Source: Agromyces sp. H66 (GTDB lineage Bacteria > Actinomycetota > Actinomycetes > Actinomycetales > Microbacteriaceae). Taken from it: a stretch of DNA of 64,000 nucleotides. How positions within the stretch are numbered: the first letter of the stretch is position 1; every line of letters starts with the position of its first letter. Below are positions 48,514-60,202 of the stretch, piece after piece. The translations under genes were made by a program, and so were the position numbers. The stretch covers positions 1-64,000 of the forward strand of contig NZ_SJZG01000016.1 of the NCBI RefSeq assembly GCF_004959775.1, read 5' to 3'. A model generated the notes under the pieces. It made no database searches, was not told the DNA's origin, and worked only from the letters and a program-made list of their open reading frames with translations.

Positions 48514-50859
48514 CTACCTGGCCGGCACCGGCTCCCGGAGGCCGGCCCGCACCGCGCGCGTCGCCTCGATGATGTGCCGGAGCGACGCCACCGTCTCGTC
48601 GTAGCCGCGCGTCTTCAGGCCGCAGTCGGGGTTGACCCAGAGCCGCGAGGCCGGGATCTCGGCGACGGCGCGCTCGAGGAGCGCCTGCACCTCCGCGGCA
48701 CCCGGCACGCGCGGCGAGTGGATGTCGTAGACGCCCGGGCCGATGCCGTGGTCGAAGCCGCTCGTCGCGAGGTCGTCGACCACCTCCATGCGGCTGCGCG
48801 CCGCCTCGATCGACGTGACGTCGGCGTCGAGGTTGCGGATCGCGTCGATGACGACGCCGAACTCCGAGTAGCAGAGGTGCGTGTGCACCTGCGTGGCGGG
48901 CGCGGCACCGCCCGTCGCGAGTCGGAATGCGCCGACCGACCAGTCGAGGTAGGCGGGCTGGTCGGCGCGCTTCAGGGGCAGCAGCTCCCGCAGCGCCGGC
49001 TCGTCGACCTGGATGATGCGGATGCCCGCGGACTCAAGGTCGGCGATCTCGTCGCGGAGCGCGAGCGCCACCTGACGGGCCGTGTCGCCGAGCGGCTGGT
49101 CGTCGCGCACGAACGACCACGCGAGGATCGTCACCGGTCCGGTGAGCATGCCCTTGACCGGCTTGTCGCTGAGCGACTGGGCGTACGCCGACCAGTCCAC
49201 GGTCATCGGCGCGGGCCGCGACACGTCGCCCCAGAGGATCGACGGGCGCGTGCAGCGCGAGCCGTACGACTGCACCCAGCCGTGCTGCGTCACGGCGAAG
49301 CCGTCGAGCAGTTCGGCGAAGTACTGCACCATGTCGTTGCGCTCGGGCTCGCCGTGCACGAGCACATCGAGCCCGAGCTCCTCCTGCAACCGGATGACGC
49401 GGGCGATCTCCTCGTGCATGAGCTCGCGGTACCCGGCCTCGGTGAGCTCGCCCGTCTGGAGCCGGGCGCGGGCACGACGGATCTCGCCGGTCTGCGGGAA
49501 CGAGCCGATCGTCGTGGTCGGCAGCTCGGGCAGGTCGAGGGTCGCCTGCGCCGCGACGCGCTCGTCGTAGGCGGCCCTGGTCACGTCGCGGTCGGTGAGC
49601 ACGGCGAGCCGGTCGCGCACCCCGGGGACGCGCACGCCGGGCGCACCGGCGCGATCGACGAGGGCCGCGGATGCCGCGACGAGCTCGTCCTCGATCGACT
49701 CCCGCCCCGCGACGAGACCGCGCTCGAGGATCGCGACCTGTGCGACCTTCTGGTCGGCGAACGCGAGCCAACTCACGAGGCGCTCGTCGAGGGCGGTCTC
49801 GTCGCCGACGTCGTGCGGCACGTGCAGGAGCGAGGTCGACGTCGACACGGACACGTCGCCCGCGAGGGAGCGCAGCGCCTCGAGCCGGTCGAACGCCTGC
49901 GCGAGGTCGCCGCGCCAGATGTTGTGTCCGTCGATCACGCCTGCGACGAGCGTCTTCGCGGCGAGCGATTCGGCGGTCGCGGCGTCGAGGTGCTCGGGGA
50001 CGCCGCCGCGCACGAGGTCGAGCCCGATGGCCTCGACCGGGGTGGCCGCGAGGGCGGGCAGGGCGTCGTCGAGGCCGCCGTACGGCGCCGCGACGAACAG
50101 CGACGGACGACGGTCGGCCGCGCCGAGCGCGTCGTACGCGACGCCGATCGCGTCGAGCACACGCCCGCGCGGTTCGTCGATGCTCTCGCTCACGAGCGCG
50201 GGCTCGTCGAGCTGCACCCACTCGACGCCCGCGGTGCAGAGCTCGGCGAGCAGCGCGGCGTACGCCGGCACGAGGTCGGCGAGCCGGTCGAGGGGCCGGA
50301 ATCCCGCCGGAGCGCCGTCGGCGGGCTTGGCGAGCAGGAGGAACGTGACCGGACCGACGATGACCGGTCGCGTGAGGTATCCGGCCGCCTTCGCCTCGGC
50401 GAATCGGGCGACGATGCGCTCGGCGTGCGGGGTGAACGCGGTGTCGGGGCCGATCTCGGGCACGAGGTAGTGGTAGTTCGTGTCGAACCACTTCGTCATC
50501 TCGAGGGGCGCGTCGTCGCCCTCGCCGCGCGCGATCGTGAAGGTGCCCGCGAGGTCGACCGACCCGTGCTCGTCCTGCAGCCGGCGGAAGCGCTCGGGCA
50601 CGGCGCCGACGGCGACCGCCGCGTCGAGGACCTGATCGTAGTAGGAGAACGACTCGGGGATCGATGAGTCGTCGCGGCCGAGTCCGAGCGCCACGAGGCG
50701 CTCACGGGTCGCCGCTCGGAGTTCGGCGGCGCGGGCCTCGAGCTCGCCCGCGTCGATGCGGCCGGCCCAGAACGCCTCGACGGCGTGCTTGAGCTCACGG
50801 CGGCGCCCGATGCGCGGATAGCCGAGGATGGTCCCGGTGGGGAAGGCGGGTACGTTCAT
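48514..50859 (-). CDS. metE: Cobalamin-independent methionine synthase
   Basis: 781 residues, typical. Transfers a methyl group from 5-methyl-THF triglutamate to homocysteine. Zinc ligands in THLCYSEF (His/Cys, about 655-660) and in NPDCGLKTR (Cys, about 740). ATG 50859 overlaps the metF stop by ATGA. Coupled to metF, which makes its methyl donor. Confidence 0.97.
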   Translation of the reverse strand: MNVPAFPTGTILGYPRIGRRRELKHAVEAFWAGRIDAGELEARAAELRAATRERLVALGLGRDDSSIPESFSYYDQVLDAAVAVGAVPERFRRLQDEHGSVDLAGTFTIARGEGDDAPLEMTKWFDTNYHYLVPEIGPDTAFTPHAERIVARFAEAKAAGYLTRPVIVGPVTFLLLAKPADGAPAGFRPLDRLADLVPAYAALLAELCTAGVEWVQLDEPALVSESIDEPRGRVLDAIGVAYDALGAADRRPSLFVAAPYGGLDDALPALAATPVEAIGLDLVRGGVPEHLDAATAESLAAKTLVAGVIDGHNIWRGDLAQAFDRLEALRSLAGDVSVSTSTSLLHVPHDVGDETALDERLVSWLAFADQKVAQVAILERGLVAGRESIEDELVAASAALVDRAGAPGVRVPGVRDRLAVLTDRDVTRAAYDERVAAQATLDLPELPTTTIGSFPQTGEIRRARARLQTGELTEAGYRELMHEEIARVIRLQEELGLDVLVHGEPERNDMVQYFAELLDGFAVTQHGWVQSYGSRCTRPSILWGDVSRPAPMTVDWSAYAQSLSDKPVKGMLTGPVTILAWSFVRDDQPLGDTARQVALALRDEIADLESAGIRIIQVDEPALRELLPLKRADQPAYLDWSVGAFRLATGGAAPATQVHTHLCYSEFGVVIDAIRNLDADVTSIEAARSRMEVVDDLATSGFDHGIGPGVYDIHSPRVPGAAEVQALLERAVAEIPASRLWVNPDCGLKTRGYDETVASLRHIIEATRAVRAGLREPVPAR

Positions 50860-51842
50860 GGTGTTCTCGTGTTCCTCTCGATGCCCGCGAATGCGGGGGT
50901 GCGGAGGCCGAGCCGGTCGAGCACGGCGAGCACGGCCTCGTGGCGGTTGAAGGTGTACAGGTGGAGTCCCGGAGCGCCGCCGTCGAGCACGTCGGCGGCG
51001 AGCCGTGCGGCGTGATCGACGCCGGTGGCGAACTGCCGATCGGGATCGGCGTCGGCCTCGAGCGCCCTGACGAGTCGGCTCGGCGCGGGCACCCCGGTGA
51101 GCTCGACGAGCCGCGCGAGGCGCGCGGGCGTGGTGACCGGCATGATGCCGGGCAGGATCGGCATCGTCACGCCGCCCGCACGGGCGCGTTCGATGAAGCC
51201 GAGGTAGTCGTCGGCGCCCCAGAAGAGCTGCGTGAGGGCGAGATTCGCCCCGGCGACCTCCTTCGCGAGCAGGGTGTCGATGTCTTGCTCGAGGTCGCGC
51301 GAACGCGGATGTCCGGTCGGGAACGCCGCCACGGCGACCCGCTCGGGGCGCGGCCGCTCCCGGATGCTCGTGGCGCCCGGGAGCCCGGGGATGCCGGCCT
51401 GCCCGAACGGTTCGCGCTCCTCCTGCACGCGGTGGATGAGCTGCACCAGCTCGGCGGCGCTCTGCAGGTCGCCGAGGCCCGCCTCGGGGTCGGCGCCCGC
51501 CGGCGGGTCGCCACGCAGCGCGAGGAAGCTCGTGATCCCGGCGTCGAGGAACTCGCGCACGAGGCGGTTCGCCTCGGCGTGGCTCGAGCCGACGCAGGTC
51601 AGGTGCGCCATCGGCTCGACGCGGGTGTGCTCGAGCATGTGGCGCAGCACCGTCAGCGACCGGTCGCGGGAGGATCCCCCCGCGCCGAACGTGACCGACA
51701 TGAACGAGGGCCCGGTGTCGGCGAGCCGGTCGATCGTGCTGCCGAGCGCGAGCGCCGCGGCATCCGTTCGGGGCGGGAACAGCTCGAACGAGATCGGCGG
51801 CCTCGGCCGACAGTCGCCGCCATCGGGCGCGGTGCCTGTCAT
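50856..51842 (-). CDS. metF: 5,10-methylenetetrahydrofolate reductase
   Basis: 328 residues from ATG 51842. [11 protein letters not shown] (N-terminal Glu in the catalytic strand), [23 protein letters not shown] and [12 protein letters not shown] are family hallmarks. Upstream 224 bp carry regulatory repeats. Confidence 0.95.
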   Translation of the reverse strand: MTGTAPDGGDCRPRPPISFELFPPRTDAAALALGSTIDRLADTGPSFMSVTFGAGGSSRDRSLTVLRHMLEHTRVEPMAHLTCVGSSHAEANRLVREFLDAGITSFLALRGDPPAGADPEAGLGDLQSAAELVQLIHRVQEEREPFGQAGIPGLPGATSIRERPRPERVAVAAFPTGHPRSRDLEQDIDTLLAKEVAGANLALTQLFWGADDYLGFIERARAGGVTMPILPGIMPVTTPARLARLVELTGVPAPSRLVRALEADADPDRQFATGVDHAARLAADVLDGGAPGLHLYTFNRHEAVLAVLDRLGLRTPAFAGIERNTRTP

Positions 51843-52066
51843 GGTGCTCCTGGTGGCGGATGCCGCACCGGGAGGTCGAGAACGCAGCACACGCCGCGTC
51901 CCGTCCAGCCGTCACGGCGGGTGGGTCTCGCGGGCGGGTGCCGGGCTCGGCGGTCGCTCCAGGCGGGCGGCATCCGGCCGCTCGCCACGATCAGGTGCGA
52001 CGATACGCGAGGCCCGAACGCCGCGTCATCCGTGTGACATCACGTGACACCGGGAGACGCGGAATG
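51843..52066 (-). promoter_or_regulatory. metFE control region and leader
   Basis: Possible promoter -35 ATGACG, 18-nt spacer, -10 TATCGT reading toward metF, giving a leader of about 155 nt. Two GTGACA repeats in phase (52034-52039 and 52044-52049) and an inverted TGTCAC (52065-52070) lie just upstream. I found no B12-box or SAM-I core (GGCAACC) match in the leader. Confidence 0.45.
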
Positions 52067-52070
52067 TCAC
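52034..52070. repeat. GTGACA repeat cluster upstream of metF
   Basis: GTGACA at 52034 and 52044 (10 bp apart, same helix face) and TGTCAC at 52065, the last overlapping the hflX stop codon. Candidate operator for a methionine regulator. Confidence 0.45.
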
Positions 52071-53596
52071 GCGGGCACGGATGCCGCGACGTACTCCGCC
52101 AGGTGCGCCGCCTGTTCGGGCGAGGCGAGCGCTCGGATCCGCGTGCCGTCCTCGACGTAGTCGACCGACAGCACCCGGCCGGTCTCGTGGAGGGTGGACA
52201 CGATGTCGCCGCGGTCGTACGGCACGAGCAGGTCGATCTCCACCGCCGGGTCGGGCAGCATGCGCGCGATGGCCTCGAGCACGTCGGGCACGCCGGCTCC
52301 CGTGCGCGCCGAGGCGAAGACCGCGTTCGGCTCGAGGCCGCGCAGCACGAGGCGCTCCTCGGGCGTGATGAGGTCGGACTTGTTGAAGACGACGAGCTCG
52401 GGGATGTCGCGTGCGCCCACCTCGCCGATGACGTCGCGAACGGTGGCGATCTGCCCGGCCGGGTCGGGATGCGCCGCATCGACGACATGCACGATGAGAT
52501 CGGCGTCGGCCACCTCCTCGAGCGTCGACCGGAATGCCTCGACGAGCTGGTGCGGAAGGTTGCGCACGAAGCCCACCGTGTCGGCGATCGTGTACACGCG
52601 CCCGTCGGCCGTCGTGTTGCGGCGCACGGTCGCGTCGAGGGTCGCGAACAGGGCGTTCTCGACGAGCACGCCGGCGCCCGTGATGCGGTTCAGCAGGCTC
52701 GACTTGCCGGCGTTCGTGTAGCCGGCGATGGCGACCGACGGCACGGCGTTGCGCCGGCGGTTCGCGCGCTTGGCCTCGCGGGCCGGCTTCATGCCGGCGA
52801 TCTGCTTGCGGAGCTTCGCCATGCGCGAGTGGATGCGGCGGCGGTCGAGCTCGATCTTCGTCTCACCGGGTCCGCGCGAGCCCATGCCCGCGCCCGCGCC
52901 GCCCACCTGGCCACCGGCCTGGCGGGACATCGACTCACCCCAGCCGCGCAGGCGCGGGAGGAGGTACTCGAGCTGGGCGAGCTCGACCTGCGCCTTGCCC
53001 TCGCGGCTCTTGGCGTGCTGGCTGAAGATGTCGAGGATGACCGCGGTGCGATCGATGACCTTGACCTTGACGACGTCTTCGAGGGCGCGCCGCTGGCTGG
53101 GCGCGAGCTCGGTGTCGGCGATGACCGTGTCGGCGCCGAGTGCCGCCACGACGTGCCGGAGCTCCTCGGCCTTGCCACTGCCGAGGTACGTGCTCGGGTC
53201 GGGGTGCGGTCGGCGCTGCAGGAGCCCGTCGAGGACCCGCGCACCCGCCGTCTCGGCGAGGGCTGCGAGCTCGCGCAGCGAGTTCTCGGCCTCCTCCTGC
53301 GAACCCTGCGCGTACACACCGATGAGCACGACGTTCTCGAGACGGAGCTGCCGGTACTCGACCTCGGTGACGTCCTCGAGCTCGGTGGAGAGCCCGGTGA
53401 CGCGCCGGAGCGCCGCGCGTTCCTCACGGTCGAACTGCTCGCCGTCGACCGAGGCCGCGTCTGGGGCATCCGCCTGCTGCCGCTGGATCGCGGCGGCGCC
53501 CGTCGTGCCGAACCGCGCAACCCCTGCCTTCGACTCGGCGCTGCGCAGCACCCGCTCGACGGCGTCGTCGGTCGGACGGTCTTCGGCTTCGTTCAT
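52067..53596 (-). CDS. hflX: Ribosome-dissociating GTPase HflX
   Basis: 509 residues. N-terminal HflX domain (VLIGVYAQG ... GSGKAEELR), the mid GSRGPGETKIE signature (about 285), then GTPase: G1 GYTNAGKSS (about 340), DTVGF (G3), NKSD (G4). Rescues stalled ribosomes. Leaderless likely: -10 TAGGGT (53604-53609) lies 7 nt before ATG 53596. Confidence 0.95.
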   Translation of the reverse strand: MNEAEDRPTDDAVERVLRSAESKAGVARFGTTGAAAIQRQQADAPDAASVDGEQFDREERAALRRVTGLSTELEDVTEVEYRQLRLENVVLIGVYAQGSQEEAENSLRELAALAETAGARVLDGLLQRRPHPDPSTYLGSGKAEELRHVVAALGADTVIADTELAPSQRRALEDVVKVKVIDRTAVILDIFSQHAKSREGKAQVELAQLEYLLPRLRGWGESMSRQAGGQVGGAGAGMGSRGPGETKIELDRRRIHSRMAKLRKQIAGMKPAREAKRANRRRNAVPSVAIAGYTNAGKSSLLNRITGAGVLVENALFATLDATVRRNTTADGRVYTIADTVGFVRNLPHQLVEAFRSTLEEVADADLIVHVVDAAHPDPAGQIATVRDVIGEVGARDIPELVVFNKSDLITPEERLVLRGLEPNAVFASARTGAGVPDVLEAIARMLPDPAVEIDLLVPYDRGDIVSTLHETGRVLSVDYVEDGTRIRALASPEQAAHLAEYVAASVPA

Positions 53597-53638
53597 CGTG
53601 TCAACCCTACTTCTCTTCGCGTGCGATAGCTTGCGTGT
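53597..53638. promoter_or_regulatory. 42-bp divergent promoter region
   Basis: Minus-strand -10 TAGGGT (53604-53609) for hflX and plus-strand -10 TAGCTT (53627-53632) for the methyltransferase; each is 6-7 nt from its ATG. Both mRNAs would be leaderless. Confidence 0.5.
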
Positions 53639-54250
53639 ATGAGCTCCGACCACTACTTCTCGTCTTCGCCTCGGAGCGATCCCGGCACCCGCGCCATCCG
53701 CGTGCGCCTCGCCGGCCGAGAGGTCGAGCTCCTCACGGCGGCCGGCGTGTTCAGCCCCGAACATCTCGATCAGGGCACTCGCGTGCTGCTCGACACCGTG
53801 CCCGAACCCCCCTCGTCGGGCCACCTGCTCGACCTCGGCACCGGTTGGGGCCCCATCGCGCTGAGCCTCGCCATGCAGTCGCCCGATGCCACGGTCTGGG
53901 CCGTCGACGTCAACGAACGCGCCCTCGATCTCGTCCGTCGCAATTCCGCACGCCTCGGCATCACCAATGTCAACGCCGTGCTGCCCGACGATGTTCCCGC
54001 CGAGGTGCGGTTCGCCGCGATCTGGTCGAATCCGCCGATCCGCGTGGGCAAGCAGGCACTGCACGCCATGCTCGCGCACTGGCTTCCGCGGCTCGACGAC
54101 GACGGTGTCGCGTGGCTCGTGGTGGCCAAGCACCTCGGTGCCGAATCGTTGCAGCGATGGCTCCGCGACGAGCTGCGCCTCGAGGTCGAGCGGGCGGCGA
54201 ACTCCAAGGGATTCCGCGTGCTGGCCGCCCGGCGCACGGCCGGCTCCTGA
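53639..54250 (+). CDS. Class I SAM-dependent methyltransferase, RsmC-like
   Basis: 203 residues. SAM motif LLDLGTGWGPIAL (about 64-76), VDVNERAL, and N-P-P catalytic tetrad as IWSNPPIRVG (about 130), typical for guanine-N2 rRNA methyltransferases of the RsmC/RlmG class. Target 16S G1207 is inferred from relatives. Shares its promoter region with hflX. Confidence 0.85.
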   Translation: MSSDHYFSSSPRSDPGTRAIRVRLAGREVELLTAAGVFSPEHLDQGTRVLLDTVPEPPSSGHLLDLGTGWGPIALSLAMQSPDATVWAVDVNERALDLVRRNSARLGITNVNAVLPDDVPAEVRFAAIWSNPPIRVGKQALHAMLAHWLPRLDDDGVAWLVVAKHLGAESLQRWLRDELRLEVERAANSKGFRVLAARRTAGS

Positions 54251-54265
54251 CCCGGCTCGCCGGCG

Positions 54266-55147
54266 TCAGGCGAGGCTGAGCACCCCGTCGAACACCAGCT
54301 CGGCCGGACCGGAGAGCAGCACGTGCTCGCCGTCGCCGTCCGCGACCACGCGAACGCCGAGCACGCCGCCCGGCACCTGCACGCGCCACACGTCGGGCGC
54401 GCCGGCGCCGGCCCAGTGGCGCACCGCCATGGCCGCGGCGACCGCACCCGTGCCGCACGAGAGGGTCTCGCCTGAGCCGCGCTCGTGCACGCGCATACGG
54501 ATGCGGCCGACGCCCTCGTCGACGAGGGGCTCGGCGGGCACCACGAACTCGACGTTCGCGCCCGCCTCGGGCGCCGGGTCGAGGATCGGGACGTACGCGA
54601 GGTCGAGCCCGTCGAGCTCGTCGTCGTCGGCGAGGGCGACGACGACGTGGGGGTTGCCGACGTCGATGCCGAGACCGGGCCGGGCGACCGGCAGGTTCTT
54701 GGCGCGCACGAGCGGTTCGCCGCCGGCGAGCCGCCAGGCACCGAGGTCGGCCTGGAAGCCGTCGCCATTGCGGGTGACGGTTCGCACGCCGGCCCGCGTG
54801 CCGATCGCCATCGATCCGCCCGGGTGCAGTTCGGCGAGCCCCTGGTCGAGGAGGTACTTCGTGAACACGCGGATGCCGTTTCCGCACATCTCGGAGACGC
54901 TGCCGTCGGCGTTCCAGTAGTCCATGAACCACGTCGCCCGCGGATCCTCGGCGAGGGCGGCCGCGCCGGCGTCGAGGTTCGACGATCGCACGGCGCGGAT
55001 GAGGCCGTCGGCACCGACGCCGAAGCGGCGGTCGCAGACGGCCGCGATCTGCGTGGGCGTGAGCTCGGTGTCGCCCTCGGGGTCGCTGAAGAGCACGAAG
55101 TCGTTGCCGGTGCCCTGCCCCTTGGTGAATCGCAGATCGAAGGACAT
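54266..55147 (-). CDS. dapF: Diaminopimelate epimerase
   Basis: 293 residues from ATG 55147. Catalytic Cys pair: EMCGNGIR (about 86) and [10 protein letters not shown] (about 230). Makes meso-DAP for lysine, and possibly cell wall. 4 bp after miaA; a TAGACT -10 over the miaA stop could give it its own leaderless message. Confidence 0.96.
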   Translation of the reverse strand: MSFDLRFTKGQGTGNDFVLFSDPEGDTELTPTQIAAVCDRRFGVGADGLIRAVRSSNLDAGAAALAEDPRATWFMDYWNADGSVSEMCGNGIRVFTKYLLDQGLAELHPGGSMAIGTRAGVRTVTRNGDGFQADLGAWRLAGGEPLVRAKNLPVARPGLGIDVGNPHVVVALADDDELDGLDLAYVPILDPAPEAGANVEFVVPAEPLVDEGVGRIRMRVHERGSGETLSCGTGAVAAAMAVRHWAGAGAPDVWRVQVPGGVLGVRVVADGDGEHVLLSGPAELVFDGVLSLA

Positions 55148-55151
55148 CACC

Positions 55152-56072
55152 TCAGTCTAGGGCTGCCTGGCGGGCGAGCTCGGCGCCCCGGGCGACCACG
55201 TCGTCGGCGTCGATCGTGCTCGCGTCGCGGTAACGTGCGAACCAGCCGACCTGACGCCTCGCGTAGGTGCGGGTGAGCTGCCGGGTCTCGGCGATCGCGT
55301 CGTCCGGCGTCATCCGCCCGTGCAACTGCGCGAGCGCCTGGGCGTACCCGATGGCCTTGCGAGCGGTGATCCCGCGCTCGAGTCCGAGGGGCACGAGCGA
55401 GCGCACCTCGTCGACGAGGCCCCGCTCCCACATGCGCGCCACCCGGGCGTCCAGTCGCTCGACGAGGCGGGCGCGAACGCTCCGCAGATGCACGATGCGA
55501 TGGTCGCGCCAGGGCACGGGCCGCTCGGGCAGGCGCGCCGCCTTCGACTCGCCGGTGAGTTCGATGACCTCGAGGGCGCGCACGATCCGGCGGCCGTTCT
55601 GCGGGTCGACGCTCGCGGCCGTCTCGGGGTCGATCCCCCTGAGCCGGGCGTGCAGGAGGCCCGGGCCGACCTCGGCGAGCTCGGCCTCGAGGCGCGCGCG
55701 GATCGCGGCATCCGTGCCCGGGAACCGGAAGTCGTGGATGACGCTCGACACGTACAGGCCCGAGCCGCCGACCAGCAGCGCGACGCCGTCGCGGGCGAGG
55801 ATCTCATCGATTGCGGCACGGGCGTCGCGCTGGTACGCGGCCGCGGATGCCTCGTCGGTGACGTCGAGCACGTCGAGCAGGTGGTGCGGCACGCCGCGTC
55901 GCTCGGCGAGGGAGAGCTTCGCCGTGCCGATGTCCATGCCGCGGTACAGCTGCATGGCGTCGGCGTTGACGACCTCGGCGACCCGCCCTGCGCGCCCGAA
56001 CGCCTCGGCGAGGTCGAGCGCGAAGTCGGACTTGCCGGTGCCCGTGGCGCCGACGATCGCGATGAGCGTCAC
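55152..56072 (-). CDS. miaA: tRNA dimethylallyltransferase
   Basis: 306 residues. P-loop GATGTGKS (8-15), catalytic Asp in [40 protein letters not shown] and [10 protein letters not shown]. Adds the isopentenyl group to A37, the substrate of MiaB encoded 1 bp upstream. Confidence 0.96.
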   Translation of the reverse strand: MTLIAIVGATGTGKSDFALDLAEAFGRAGRVAEVVNADAMQLYRGMDIGTAKLSLAERRGVPHHLLDVLDVTDEASAAAYQRDARAAIDEILARDGVALLVGGSGLYVSSVIHDFRFPGTDAAIRARLEAELAEVGPGLLHARLRGIDPETAASVDPQNGRRIVRALEVIELTGESKAARLPERPVPWRDHRIVHLRSVRARLVERLDARVARMWERGLVDEVRSLVPLGLERGITARKAIGYAQALAQLHGRMTPDDAIAETRQLTRTYARRQVGWFARYRDASTIDADDVVARGAELARQAALD

Positions 56073-56073
56073 G

Positions 56074-57666
56074 TCAGCGCTGGGCGTCGCTCGGGTCGTA
56101 GATCGGCATGGTGCCGACCCCGGGCGCCACGAGCGGCTGGGTGCCGCGTGCGCGGAGCGTCGGCAGGCCGAGCGAGACGCGACCGGCGGATGCCCCGGGC
56201 TCGGCCGGGACGGCGCAGCTCTCGGCCTCGGCGCGATCCCACGCGTCGCCCGCGCGGGTACGGCGGATCGTCAGTGGGGCGTCGTCGAGCGAGTCGGCCA
56301 GCAGGTGGAACGGTGCGGCCTGCGTGATCGTGACCGACACGATGTCGCCGGGCCGCGGCGACTCGGAGCCCGCCGGCACCTCGAAGTGCACGAGACGGCT
56401 GTCTTCGGCGCGGCCGCTGAGACGGTGGGTCTCGGCGTCCTTCTTGCCCTCGCCCGTGGAGACGAGCACCTCGACGGGCCGGCCGACGAGCTTCTGGTTC
56501 TCCTCCCAGGAGATGCGCTCCTGCAGGGCGATGAGGCGGTCGTAGCGGTCCTGCACGACCTCCTTCGGCACCTGGTCCTCCATCGTCGCCGCGGGCGTGC
56601 CCGGGCGGATCGAGTACTGGAACGTGAACGCGGACGCGAATCGTGCGGCCTCGACGACGCGGAGGGTCTCCTGGAAGTCCTCCTCGGTCTCGCCGGGGAA
56701 CCCGACGATGATGTCGGTCGAGATCGCGGCGTTCGGGATGCGCGCGCGGACGCGGTCGAGGATGCCGAGGAACTTCTCGGAGCGGTACGAGCGGCGCATC
56801 GCACGCAGGATGCGGTCGGAGCCCGACTGGAGCGGCATGTGCAGTTGCGGCATGACGGCGGTCGTCTCGGCCATGGCGTCGATGACGTCGTCGGTGAACG
56901 CGGCGGGATGCGGGCTGGTGAAGCGGATGCGCTCGAGCCCCTCGATCTCGCCGGCGGCCCGCAGCAGCTTGCCGAACGCCTGTCGATCGCCGAACTCCAC
57001 CCCGTAGGAGTTCACGTTCTGGCCGAGCAGGGTCACCTCGATCGCGCCGTCGTCGACGAGCGCCTGGATCTCGGCGAGGATCTCACCGGGGCGCCGGTCC
57101 TTCTCCTTGCCGCGCAGCGCCGGGACGATGCAGAAGGTGCAGGTGTTGTTGCAGCCGACGGAGATGGACACCCAGCCGCTGTAGGTCGAGTCGCGCTTGG
57201 TCGGGAGCGTCGACGGGAACACCTCGAGTGCGTCGAGGATCTCGAGCTGCGCCTCGTCGTTGTGGCGGGCGCGTTCGAGCAGGCTCGGCAACGAGCCCAT
57301 GTTGTGGGTGCCGAACACGACGTCGACCCACGGCGCCTTCTCGAGGATGACGTTCTTGTCCTTCTGGGCGAGGCAGCCGCCCACGGCGATCTGCATGCCC
57401 TTGTGGCGACGCTTCACGCCGGCGAGGTGACCGAGGTTGCCGTACAGCTTGTTGTCGGCGTTCTCGCGCACGGCACACGTGTTGATGACGACGATGTCGG
57501 GCTCGGCGCCCTCGGCGGGCACGTAGCCGGCGGCCTCGAGCGAACCGCTCAGGCGCTCGGAGTCGTGCACGTTCATCTGGCACCCGAAGGTACGGACCTC
57601 GTAGGTCCGCGGCGCGGGCGCGATCTCGGTGGCCTCGACGGGCGAGACCTCGTGGAGGGTGCTCAT
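56074..57666 (-). CDS. miaB: tRNA-2-methylthio-N6-dimethylallyladenosine synthase
   Basis: 530 residues. UPF0004 domain with three cluster Cys (FGCQMN about 29, NTCAV about 64, GGCLAQ about 98), radical-SAM CxxxCxxC as CNNTCTFC (about 172-179), and a TRAM domain (about 400-465). The C-terminal 65 residues are an Ala/Gly/Arg extension common in actinobacteria. Confidence 0.96.
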   Translation of the reverse strand: MSTLHEVSPVEATEIAPAPRTYEVRTFGCQMNVHDSERLSGSLEAAGYVPAEGAEPDIVVINTCAVRENADNKLYGNLGHLAGVKRRHKGMQIAVGGCLAQKDKNVILEKAPWVDVVFGTHNMGSLPSLLERARHNDEAQLEILDALEVFPSTLPTKRDSTYSGWVSISVGCNNTCTFCIVPALRGKEKDRRPGEILAEIQALVDDGAIEVTLLGQNVNSYGVEFGDRQAFGKLLRAAGEIEGLERIRFTSPHPAAFTDDVIDAMAETTAVMPQLHMPLQSGSDRILRAMRRSYRSEKFLGILDRVRARIPNAAISTDIIVGFPGETEEDFQETLRVVEAARFASAFTFQYSIRPGTPAATMEDQVPKEVVQDRYDRLIALQERISWEENQKLVGRPVEVLVSTGEGKKDAETHRLSGRAEDSRLVHFEVPAGSESPRPGDIVSVTITQAAPFHLLADSLDDAPLTIRRTRAGDAWDRAEAESCAVPAEPGASAGRVSLGLPTLRARGTQPLVAPGVGTMPIYDPSDAQR

Positions 57667-57678
57667 GATCGCACCAGT

Positions 57679-58491
57679 TTACGAGCCCTCGGCTGAGAGC
57701 GCGGCCGTCACCGCCTCACGCACCACCTCGCCGGGGTATCCGCGGCGCTGCAGGAACGCGGAGAGCCGACGTTCGGCCGTCTGCCGGTCGAGCCCGGTCA
57801 ACTGCCGCGCGCGGCGCTCGGCGACGGCCAGGGCGTTCTCGCGCTCGACGTCGGGGTCGAGCGCCTCGATCGCGGCTCTCGCCGCCGAATCGTCGACGCC
57901 CCGCCGCGTGAGCTCGTGGAGGATGGCGCCGCTCCCCCGCCCGCGACGCGATCCGCTGACGTGCACGAGCTGTTCGGCGAGACGTGCGTCGTCGAGGTAC
58001 CCGAGGCGTTCGTAACGGTCGATCCATTCCTCGATCTCGGCTTCGTCGAGGCCGTGCTCGGCGAGCACCGCTCGCACCTCGGCGATCGACAGGGCCGACC
58101 GGCGAAGTCGGGAGACCACGAGGCGATCGATGCGCTCGTCTCGCTCGGCCCCCGTCTCGTCGGACTGCTCGTCGACGATCGCGAACCGACCGCGCCGTGC
58201 GGAGCCGGCCGGGTGTCGGTTGAGCGCGCTCCGATCGCGCCGGGCCGGGCGTTCGGCGCCCGCCTCGCGACCGGCGCCCGCCTCGCGACCGGCGCCCGCC
58301 TCGCGAACGGATACCGCCTCGCGAACTGCCTCCGCCTCGCGAACGGCTTCCGCCTCGTGGTCGGCGACCGCCGCCTCGCGGACCGGGGCGACGGTGCGCT
58401 CAGCCCCCGATCCGGACTCGATCGCGGGCTCCGCGGGCGTCACCCATGGCAGGTACGAGACCGGGGCGAGGTGCTCGGCTGCGTCGTTCAT
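57679..58491 (-). CDS. recX: Regulatory protein RecX with repeat-rich N-terminus
   Basis: 270 residues from ATG 58491 with GGGGGAGG upstream. The three-helix RecX repeats occupy residues about 110-268 (LVVSRLRRSALSIAEVRAVLAEHG ... YPGEVVREAVTAAL). Residues about 35-75 are six hexapeptides of the form REAxxx, not part of the family. Inhibits RecA filaments; 35 bp after recA as usual. Confidence 0.93.
   Translation of the reverse strand: MNDAAEHLAPVSYLPWVTPAEPAIESGSGAERTVAPVREAAVADHEAEAVREAEAVREAVSVREAGAGREAGAGREAGAERPARRDRSALNRHPAGSARRGRFAIVDEQSDETGAERDERIDRLVVSRLRRSALSIAEVRAVLAEHGLDEAEIEEWIDRYERLGYLDDARLAEQLVHVSGSRRGRGSGAILHELTRRGVDDSAARAAIEALDPDVERENALAVAERRARQLTGLDRQTAERRLSAFLQRRGYPGEVVREAVTAALSAEGS
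58261..58368. repeat. 18-bp tandem repeats in recX
   Basis: Six units of CGCCTCGCGACCGGCGCC and variants at 18-bp steps from 58261; a seventh is 3 bp out of register at 58372. The first two are identical, the rest differ. Confidence 0.85.
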
Positions 58492-58526
58492 CCCACTGCC
58501 TCCCCCAGTCTCGTGCACGCGTGCGC

Positions 58527-59594
<1,068 letters not shown>

Positions 59595-59815
59595 TGCTGG
59601 CTCCTTGGATGCTCGATGCTGCTGCCTCTAGGCTGTCGTTCCACGTTGCGGGCCTCGCTCTTCGGCGCTGACCCGCGGCGTCTCGCGACAAGGCGGTTGC
59701 GGTGTGTTCCGACGCATCGACCGTATGGCCGACCACCGACATCCGTGTCCCCGGGAGGCCGGATGTGGAGGGATGCGTCGTTCCTCCTGCTGTCGAGGAC
59801 GAGCCTAGCCGAGCA

Positions 59816-59832
59816 TCCGAACGGATGTTCGA
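59816..59832. promoter_or_regulatory. SOS (LexA) box upstream of recA
   Basis: TCCGAACGGATGTTCGA is an exact CGAAC-N4-GTTCG match. A -10 TAGGCT (59802-59807) follows on the minus strand, so the box covers the -35 of the recA promoter. Predicted leader is about 200 nt; nothing else is seen in 59595-59892. Confidence 0.85.
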
Positions 59833-59892
59833 AGCGACGCCCGCGTGTCGAACACGTCTTCGGGCCGTCACGCCGCGTACGCCGGCGTGTGG

Positions 59893-60138
59893 TCAGCCGG
59901 CGCCGCCGGCGCCACGCCGGCCGGGCTCACGGCGCCCCACGCCGTGCCGACGCGCCGGCGGGACATCCGTGGCCTCGCAGAGGGCGAGCCACACGTCGCG
60001 CGGCGGCACGCCGGCGGCGAGCGCCTCACGGGCGGTGCGGCCGCCCACGGCCGCGAGCACGAGGTCGTTCACGACCACGCTGCCGTAGCCGGGACCGAAC
60101 TCCTCGTCGACCGCGACCTGGAACTCGCTCAGCTTCAT
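59893..60138 (-). CDS. DUF3046 family protein
   Basis: 81 residues: MKLSEFQVAVDEEFGPGYG, then REALAAGVPPRDVWLALCEATDVPPARRHG. A small conserved actinobacterial protein of unknown function always between clgR and recA. Ends with a Gly/Arg tail. Confidence 0.88.
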   Translation of the reverse strand: MKLSEFQVAVDEEFGPGYGSVVVNDLVLAAVGGRTAREALAAGVPPRDVWLALCEATDVPPARRHGVGRREPGRRGAGGAG

Positions 60139-60157
60139 CGATCGTCTCCGGACGCGG

Positions 60158-60185
60158 CATCGGCCGGTCCGAAGACCGGCCGATG
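60158..60185 (-). terminator. Perfect 12-bp hairpin after clgR
   Basis: Arms CATCGGCCGGTC (60158-60169) and GACCGGCCGATG (60174-60185), CGAA tetraloop, 17 bp beyond the clgR stop. Confidence 0.85.
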
Positions 60186-60202
60186 CGCTGTGACGTATTG
60201 GG

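Noticed and set aside
51843..52000. Cobalamin or SAM riboswitch before metF
   Set aside because: No conserved B12 box or GGCAACC-type SAM core visible by eye; only a formal covariance search could rule it in.
58261..58368. Recurrent units resembling a CRISPR array
   Set aside because: Repeats have no spacers of unique sequence and are in frame inside recX.
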